Positions 5,424 to 7,986 of a DNA stretch of 7,986 bases are shown in pieces. Made by a program: the position numbers and the translations under genes. Numbering within the stretch: position 1 is the first letter of the stretch; every line of letters begins with the position of its first letter. The stretch lies in NCBI GenBank assembly GCA_017431185.1, contig JAFRLP010000383.1, positions 1 through 7,986 of the forward strand, written 5' to 3'. This DNA is from Victivallales bacterium (GTDB taxonomy: Bacteria; Verrucomicrobiota; Lentisphaeria; Oligosphaerales; Oligosphaeraceae). Under the pieces are notes generated by a model. That model saw only the letters and a list, made by a program, of their open reading frames with translations. It had not been told where the DNA came from and made no database searches.

Positions 5424-7721
5424 ATGAAACGGTTGCTCGTTGTGCTTCTGGCCTTCCTTTGGAACGCGCTGGCCTTCACGTCCGAATTGGCGCCGGTCAG
5501 GGCGTACTCCGTTCTGCTGCCGAAACAGCCGACACAGATGGAGACATATTCCGGCGAATTGCTGCAAAGGCATCTGAAGGAGGCGACTGGTCAGGCCCCC
5601 GCCGTGGTCACAGAGCCAGAACGTCCTTCTGGACCAGTCATCAGCATCGGCGATACCGCATTGGCGCGGGAACGCGGATTGCAGGGAATTCCCTCTGAAC
5701 ACGGCTATGAGGTCGCTGTGCGGGGACAGGATGTGTTCCTGCGCGGCGGACGCCCTGGTCTGCTGTATGGCGCGGTCTCCCTTCTGGAGGAGGATTTGGG
5801 CTTCCGCTGGTACGCGGAGCCATACGCCAACTCCAACGGCCCGTCCGACCCGGGTCAGAGCCTCATCCCCGACCTGCGGACACATCCGCTGAAGGTGCAG
5901 GAACGGCGCTACACCCCGCCGTTCCGCATCCGCGAAGTGATGTTCATGTACGGCACTCAGGCGAATGAGGAGATGACTCTTCATCTTCGGCTGGCCCCCA
6001 TCTCCTACCATTCCTGGCTGCCTGAGGCCAGCGGCTGCCGCCTGAACTCGCACCTGTTCATTCACACCTATTCAGGGCTGCTGCCATCCTCCAAATACTA
6101 CGCTGAGCATCCCGAATACTATGCCTTGCAGAAAGGTGAACGGGTACGCCAAAGCAATACCTTTGGCACCGTCTGCTACACCAATCCCGATGTGTCCAGA
6201 ATCATGGCGGAGAATCTTCGGCGTGAGATGGCGCGGGAGCCGCAGGCGAGGTATTTCTCCGTTTCGGCAAATGACAGCGGCGCTGACCGCTGCGAATGTC
6301 CGAACTGCGCCCCCGTCATCGCCAAGGTCGGAAGACCTGGCATTCAGTTGATGCTCGCCAACCGCGTGGCGGAAGAACTGCCCCGGACAGGGGCTGACCT
6401 CCTGCTGACCACTCTTGTGTACGGGTCTGGGCAACTGACGCTGGGTGGCGTGAAATGCCATCCCAATGTGGCTCCGTTCCTGGCCCCCATCGGCTCCCGC
6501 TTCAACGAAGTGCGGATGCTGGTTCCGTTGAAGGAGATTCCCGACATCGCCAGGCTTGTCGCCGAATGTTCGGGCGCCAAGACCATATTCTGGGATTATC
6601 TGGATTCGACCAATCTGCCATTTCCGACCTTTGACCAGTTCGCCTCCAGCATTCGCTGGCTGGCGCAGTCAGGAGTGTACGGCTATTTCGCCGACTGCAC
6701 GACTGGCGGGGTCTCCCTTCAGCCGCTGAAGAAATGGGTATATGCCCATCTGCTCTGGAATCCCAACGCAGACTGGGAGGCCCTGGCCAGCGAATTCACC
6801 ACGGCCTACTACGGGGCGGCGACCCCTGAAATCACCGCTTACATCAGCCTGATGCGGGGGGCGTGGCGCAGATTCAAGAAAGCCTATGACCAGTCAGGAG
6901 GCGACGGCGCGTTCCTCAAATACACGGCGGACGAGTGGCGGGAGATGCAGCGTCTGCTGGAGAACGCCATGGCCAAGGCGGGGAGTGATGAGGTCCTCAA
7001 AGGACGCATCGCCAGGGAATACCTGGTGGTTCTGACCAAACTGCTCTCCGGAAACCCGCGTGTCGTCGGTCAGGAGGAGTATATGCAGGACTTGCGGAAG
7101 GCCGAGGCGCTATGGACATACCTGCCGGACAAATCCCAACTCCGTTCCTCCAAACTGCGGGAACGCTGGCGGCGGAAAAGCGAATATTCCAGCCAGCCGT
7201 CCGACCCGAGGCAGTACAGTTCGGGAAGCGTGCTGGTCTATCAGCCTCTGGTGGTCAACGGCATGTCGGAGTACCTCCCTGACCCAAAGGCGTTTCAAGG
7301 AAAAGCCTCCCGCCACCGCGGTGGTCGCCCCTGGGGAATCCAGTGGAAGTATTTCTCCTTCCTGGACAGGCTGCTGCCCGACCACACCTACGTTCTGCGT
7401 TTGCGCGCTCGGGCGGAGGTCAAACAGCCATACCAGCCTGGCAGGGAGATGTTTGTGCTTCGGGCCTTCAACCACGGCGAGGAAGGGCGCAATCACAGCA
7501 ATCCAATGTTGGCAGGACACTTTTCCGCCGATGACCAGACCGGACTTTACCGATGGCATCTCCTCGGCAAACTCCATCTGTCCAATCCCGACGCCACTGG
7601 AATGCTCTGGATGGACTCGCTCGTCGGCAACGACGAGGCCGTCTGGTACGACTGCCTGGAATTCATCCCCGCAGAGGAATATCCTGACGCGGACAAGATA
7701 TCGAAAACCATAGCGCTGTGA
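5424..7721 (+). CDS. Secreted DUF4838 protein with GH67-N-like domain, putative glycoside hydrolase (765 aa)
   Basis: A signal peptide (MKRLLVVLLAFLWNALA, cleavage after Ala17) sends it out of the cytoplasm. Residues about 25-135 match the alpha-glucuronidase N-terminal-like domain: ETYSGELLQRHLKEATG, then HGYEVAV, FLRGGRPGLLYGAVSLLEEDLGFRW. The central DUF4838 region (about 190-490) includes YFSVSANDSGADRCECPNC (277-295) with a C290-x-C292-x2-C295 cluster, WDYLDSTNLPFPTF (390-403) and LLWNPNADWEALASEF...YYG (443-464). The C-terminal 160 residues look like a beta-sandwich carbohydrate-binding-type domain. As I recall, DUF4838 includes GH163 endo-beta-N-acetylglucosaminidases; many members are uncharacterised. 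Translation is coupled to GH130. The catalytic residues cannot be named from sequence alone, so enzyme activity is inferred. Periplasmic or cell-surface location is likely. Confidence 0.85.
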   Translation: MKRLLVVLLAFLWNALAFTSELAPVRAYSVLLPKQPTQMETYSGELLQRHLKEATGQAPAVVTEPERPSGPVISIGDTALARERGLQGIPSEHGYEVAVRGQDVFLRGGRPGLLYGAVSLLEEDLGFRWYAEPYANSNGPSDPGQSLIPDLRTHPLKVQERRYTPPFRIREVMFMYGTQANEEMTLHLRLAPISYHSWLPEASGCRLNSHLFIHTYSGLLPSSKYYAEHPEYYALQKGERVRQSNTFGTVCYTNPDVSRIMAENLRREMAREPQARYFSVSANDSGADRCECPNCAPVIAKVGRPGIQLMLANRVAEELPRTGADLLLTTLVYGSGQLTLGGVKCHPNVAPFLAPIGSRFNEVRMLVPLKEIPDIARLVAECSGAKTIFWDYLDSTNLPFPTFDQFASSIRWLAQSGVYGYFADCTTGGVSLQPLKKWVYAHLLWNPNADWEALASEFTTAYYGAATPEITAYISLMRGAWRRFKKAYDQSGGDGAFLKYTADEWREMQRLLENAMAKAGSDEVLKGRIAREYLVVLTKLLSGNPRVVGQEEYMQDLRKAEALWTYLPDKSQLRSSKLRERWRRKSEYSSQPSDPRQYSSGSVLVYQPLVVNGMSEYLPDPKAFQGKASRHRGGRPWGIQWKYFSFLDRLLPDHTYVLRLRARAEVKQPYQPGREMFVLRAFNHGEEGRNHSNPMLAGHFSADDQTGLYRWHLLGKLHLSNPDATGMLWMDSLVGNDEAVWYDCLEFIPAEEYPDADKISKTIAL

Positions 7722-7725
7722 CCTG

Positions 7726-7740
7726 CCGCGCTCCGCGCGG
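7726..7740. repeat. Short hairpin just after the DUF4838 stop codon
   Basis: CCGCGC and GCGCGG flank a TCC loop, 4 nt after the stop codon. No T-run follows, so it is a poor intrinsic terminator, though it may protect the 3' end of the mRNA. Confidence 0.5.
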
Positions 7741-7741
7741 G

Positions 7742-7898
7742 CACGGGGCGGGTCTGGATGGCCAACCCGCGCCTTGGGCGCGGGCACACAACAGACCGCG
7801 AGGCCCAAGCCTCGCGGATTGAAGGAGCCTGGGGGGGTGCCACGGGGCGAGTTTGGCTCGCCAACCCGCGTCTTGCGGCGCGGGCACACAATAGAGCG
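7742..7898 (+). repeat. Degenerate direct repeat, two copies at 99-base period
   Basis: The segment starting CACGGGGCG at 7742 recurs at 7841, and both run through GCCAACCCGCG and GGCGCGGGCACACAA to near 7798 and 7898. Each copy contains a hairpin. In copy one the arms are CCCGCGCC/GGCGCGGG; in copy two one C has become T, which still pairs as U-G in plus-strand RNA. The dispersed hairpin element lies between the copies. Confidence 0.65.
7796..7824 (+). repeat. Dispersed hairpin element, copy 2, with ATTGAAG tail
   Basis: Arms CCGCGAGGC (7796-7804) and GCCTCGCGG (7809-7817) surround a CCAA loop and are followed by ATTGAAG (7818-7824). The stem core and tail match copy 1 at 2652-2682 while the loop differs, as expected for a structured repeat family. 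Confidence 0.7.
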
Positions 7899-7930
7899 GT
7901 GAGCGCCGCGCCCGCGCCTTCTTTTCTTTC
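7877..7930 (+). terminator. Possible intrinsic terminator of the plus-strand operon
   Basis: GGCGCGGGC (7877-7885) and GCCCGCGCC (7910-7918) are perfect 9-base complementary arms. The 24-nt loop holds a smaller GCGG/CCGC stem. The outer stem is followed at once by TTCTTTTCTTTC. The T-run is interrupted and the site is about 155 nt past the stop codon, so it is plausible rather than certain. Confidence 0.4.
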
Positions 7931-7963
7931 AGTAGAGATGAGCCAGGGGGTTTCTGTAGTGTG

Positions 7964-7983
7964 GCGCGGGCGCAAGCCCGCGC
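7964..7983. repeat. Perfect GC palindrome with GCAA tetraloop at the right edge
   Basis: GCGCGGGC (7964-7971) and GCCCGCGC (7976-7983) flank GCAA, a GNRA-type loop. It probably belongs to a further dispersed repeat that continues past the window edge. Confidence 0.6.
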
Positions 7984-7986
7984 TTC

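Larger units (their letters stand above)
7722..7986. other. Non-coding palindromic-repeat mosaic after the DUF4838 gene
   Basis: No gene is evident in these 265 GC-rich bases. The stretch is almost entirely hairpins: 7726-7740, 7766-7784, 7796-7817, 7846-7862, 7865-7884, 7877-7918 and 7964-7983. Two about 50-58-base segments are repeated with a 99-base period. Short open frames on both strands here are products of the repeats. Confidence 0.7.

Overview
The window looks like a piece of a free-living or gut bacterium of the Lentisphaerota/Victivallales type, or a close PVC relative. The main reason is two proteins whose N-terminus is the type IV (pseudo)pilin methylation helix in the form [14 protein letters not shown](V/I)[16 protein letters not shown], plus a C-terminal H-x9-D(G/A) motif. 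This pairing is massively expanded in that group. The company of a DUF4838 protein, a GH130 enzyme, a LamG-domain protein and an AraC regulator also fits a polysaccharide-degrading lifestyle. No ribosomal, tRNA or phylogenetic marker gene is present, so the assignment is inferred from protein style only.

Layout. Positions 2398 down to 1 (minus strand) hold an operon: a PHP-family metal-dependent phosphoesterase, a pseudopilin whose ATG overlaps the PHP stop codon (ATGA), and the first 223 codons of a secreted LamG-domain protein that runs off the left edge. The operon has its own recognisable promoter (TTGACA, 16 nt, TATATT) and a perfect 16-bp palindrome between promoter and start codon. Positions 2399-2708 are non-coding and hold that control region plus a cluster of GC-rich palindromes. 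An AraC-family regulator (minus strand, about 3593 to 2709) is transcribed divergently from a plus-strand operon at 3719-7721: pseudopilin, GH130 mannoside phosphorylase/hydrolase-like enzyme, and a secreted 765-residue DUF4838 protein with a GH67-N-like front domain. The two divergent promoters appear to share one -10 region at 3653-3659. Positions 7722-7986 are a mosaic of palindromic repeats and a possible terminator. One repeat type there also occurs in the 2399-2708 region.

How the genes may work together (inference). Each of the two sugar-related operons carries its own pseudopilin-like protein beside secreted carbohydrate-active or carbohydrate-binding proteins. The AraC protein has a cupin sensor domain and a double helix-turn-helix, and probably senses a sugar and switches the divergent operon. 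In that operon the exported DUF4838 protein would cut or bind glycan outside the cytoplasm, and the signal-less GH130 enzyme would process released mannosides inside. DUF4838 relatives include GH163 endo-beta-N-acetylglucosaminidases and some GH130 enzymes cleave Man-beta-1,4-GlcNAc, so N-glycan core processing is a specific but unproven hypothesis.

The most unusual material is the repeated pseudopilin/sugar-operon pairing, the shared divergent promoter core, the 16-bp palindrome, and the dispersed hairpin element with a conserved ATTGAAG tail at operon boundaries.
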